Assembly: GCA_900770325.1 (NCBI GenBank)
Contig: CAAGKE010000050.1
Location: forward strand, 1-6,720
Length of the DNA stretch: 6,720 nucleotides
DNA from: Lachnospiraceae bacterium
GTDB lineage: Bacteria > Bacillota > Clostridia > Lachnospirales > Lachnospiraceae
Direction of reading: 5' to 3'
A program made the translations under genes and the position numbers. The notes beneath the pieces were generated by a model. It searched no databases. It was not told where the DNA came from and worked only from the letters and a program-made list of their open reading frames with translations. The stretch's first letter is position 1, and each line of letters begins with the position of its first letter. Shown piece after piece: positions 6,133 to 6,720 of this stretch.

Positions 6133-6192
6133 AAAAAGAGGACCGTCCCGGACGCTGGTGTGCATCACTTTTCGTCCGATGGTCCTCTTTTT
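6133..6192 (-). terminator. long hairpin terminator after uvrC, potentially bidirectional
   Basis: The arms AAAAAGAGGACC (6133-6144) and GGTCCTCTTTTT (6181-6192) are exact reverse complements over 12 bp. An inner 6-bp stem, CGGACG with CGTCCG (6149-6154 and 6173-6178), follows after a small internal loop. On the minus strand the stem ends in a run of five U, about 60 nt after the uvrC stop. The A-run on the other side gives the same arrangement on the plus strand, though no plus-strand gene needs it. It separates uvrC from the transporter operon, which therefore needs its own promoter. Confidence 0.88.
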
Positions 6193-6252
6193 CCTTATTT
6201 ATCTTTTTTACCAAATACTCTAACGCTTTATCAGAATATGCACCGCCAGATT

Positions 6253-6720
6253 TCAAAAGTCAGACTTTTCCACCGGAAGAGATGCTCCTCCTCTGTGGAA
6301 AAACTCATATACCGCCCTGGCACTGGCTGCATTCATGGAGGGAGCCTGAGAAAGCTGTTCCTCACTGGCATCCCTGATTGCCTCCAGCGACTGAAAAGAG
6401 CGCATCAGGGCCTTTCGTCTGGCCGGTCCGATACCCGGAATATCATCCAGCACGGAATGTACCTGCTCCTTACTGCGCAGGCTCCGGTGGTACTCGATGG
6501 CAAAGCGGTGGGCTTCGTCCTGGATCCGGGTTATCAGTTTAAAGCCTTCGGATCGCTCATCGATGGGCAGCTCCACGTTATGAAAATACAGTCCCCGGGT
6601 CCGGTGAAAATCATCCTTTACCATACCGCAGATGGGAATGGACAGCCCCAGATTTTCCATGACCCGCACTGCCACATTCACCTGGCCACGTCCTCCGTCC
6701 ATCATAATCAGATCCGGAAA
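6253..6720 (-). CDS. uvrC: UvrABC excinuclease subunit C, C-terminal part (5' end outside window)
   Basis: UvrC makes the two incisions around damaged DNA after UvrA and UvrB have located the lesion. The last 155 codons are visible; the frame is open to the right window edge. Present are FPDLIMMDGGRGQ, whose Asp (residue 8 of the fragment) is one of the RNase H-like catalytic acids, and IQDEAHRFA with the catalytic His (about residue 71). A C-terminal helix-hairpin-helix pair follows: DDIPGIGPARRKAL at about 92-105 and SMNAASARAVYEFF at about 128-141. The second hairpin reads PSM where PG(I/M) is usual, a minor change. The first catalytic Asp (FDISH motif) and the N-terminal GIY-YIG nuclease lie outside. 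A short tail, ASLPVEKSDF, follows the second hairpin. The gene is followed by the terminator at 6133-6192. The AT-rich 6193-6252 stretch holds nothing recognisable. Confidence 0.97.
   Translation of the reverse strand, partial: FPDLIMMDGGRGQVNVAVRVMENLGLSIPICGMVKDDFHRTRGLYFHNVELPIDERSEGFKLITRIQDEAHRFAIEYHRSLRSKEQVHSVLDDIPGIGPARRKALMRSFQSLEAIRDASEEQLSQAPSMNAASARAVYEFFHRGGASLPVEKSDF

Noticed and set aside
6110..6250. A short open minus-strand frame just after uvrC (reads SGGAYSDKALEYLVKKINK and continues through the terminator)
   Set aside because: It has no ATG and no ribosome binding site, and runs through the hairpin stem. The AT-rich sequence explains the absence of stops. A gene remnant cannot be excluded, but nothing is recognisable.
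1..6720. CRISPR arrays, tRNA or rRNA genes, insertion sequences
   Set aside because: No regularly spaced repeats, no cloverleaf-like sequences and no transposase-like frames or terminal inverted repeats were seen on either strand.

Overview
The window looks like a piece of a Gram-positive Clostridia chromosome, most likely Lachnospiraceae. The support is HPr kinase (a marker of Gram-positive-type carbon catabolite control), a CUT1 sugar transporter with no ATPase of its own (Firmicutes often use a shared MsmX-type ATPase), strong GGAGG-type ribosome binding sites, and the style of the HprK and UvrC proteins. Family placement is from memory, not from a search. Every gene I can support lies on the minus strand, so transcription runs from high to low coordinates. 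The many plus-strand open frames are antisense shadows.

In transcription order: (1) 6720-6253, the 3' end of uvrC (nucleotide excision repair). It is followed by a long, nearly perfect hairpin terminator at 6133-6192. (2) 6045-1101, a probable five-gene operon: a MalG-type permease, an extracellular sugar-binding protein, a MalF-type permease, a ComEC-like metallo-beta-lactamase-fold hydrolase, and a PHP-domain phosphoesterase. The MalF-type gene and the MBL gene are one nucleotide apart, so the hydrolase is firmly tied to the transporter. A long hairpin without a U-tract lies between the binding-protein gene and the MalF-type gene. (3) 1100-816, a 285-nt gap with nested inverted repeats, a perfect 16-bp palindrome and a candidate extended -10 promoter. 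(4) 815-1, hprK (HPr kinase/phosphorylase), cut by the left window edge about 40 residues before its expected end.

Taken together, a solute, probably a sugar or sugar derivative, would be captured outside the cell and imported by the two permeases with an ATPase encoded elsewhere. Two metal-dependent hydrolases, both from superfamilies rich in phosphoesterases, would then act on it in the cytoplasm. No glycosidase, sugar kinase, regulator or ATPase is visible. uvrC and hprK are commonly close neighbours in Clostridia, so the transporter-hydrolase operon looks like an accessory cassette placed in a conserved locus. The less explained parts are the MBL+PHP pair coupled to a CUT1 importer, the structured gap upstream of hprK, and a binding protein whose signal peptide has no lipobox cysteine.
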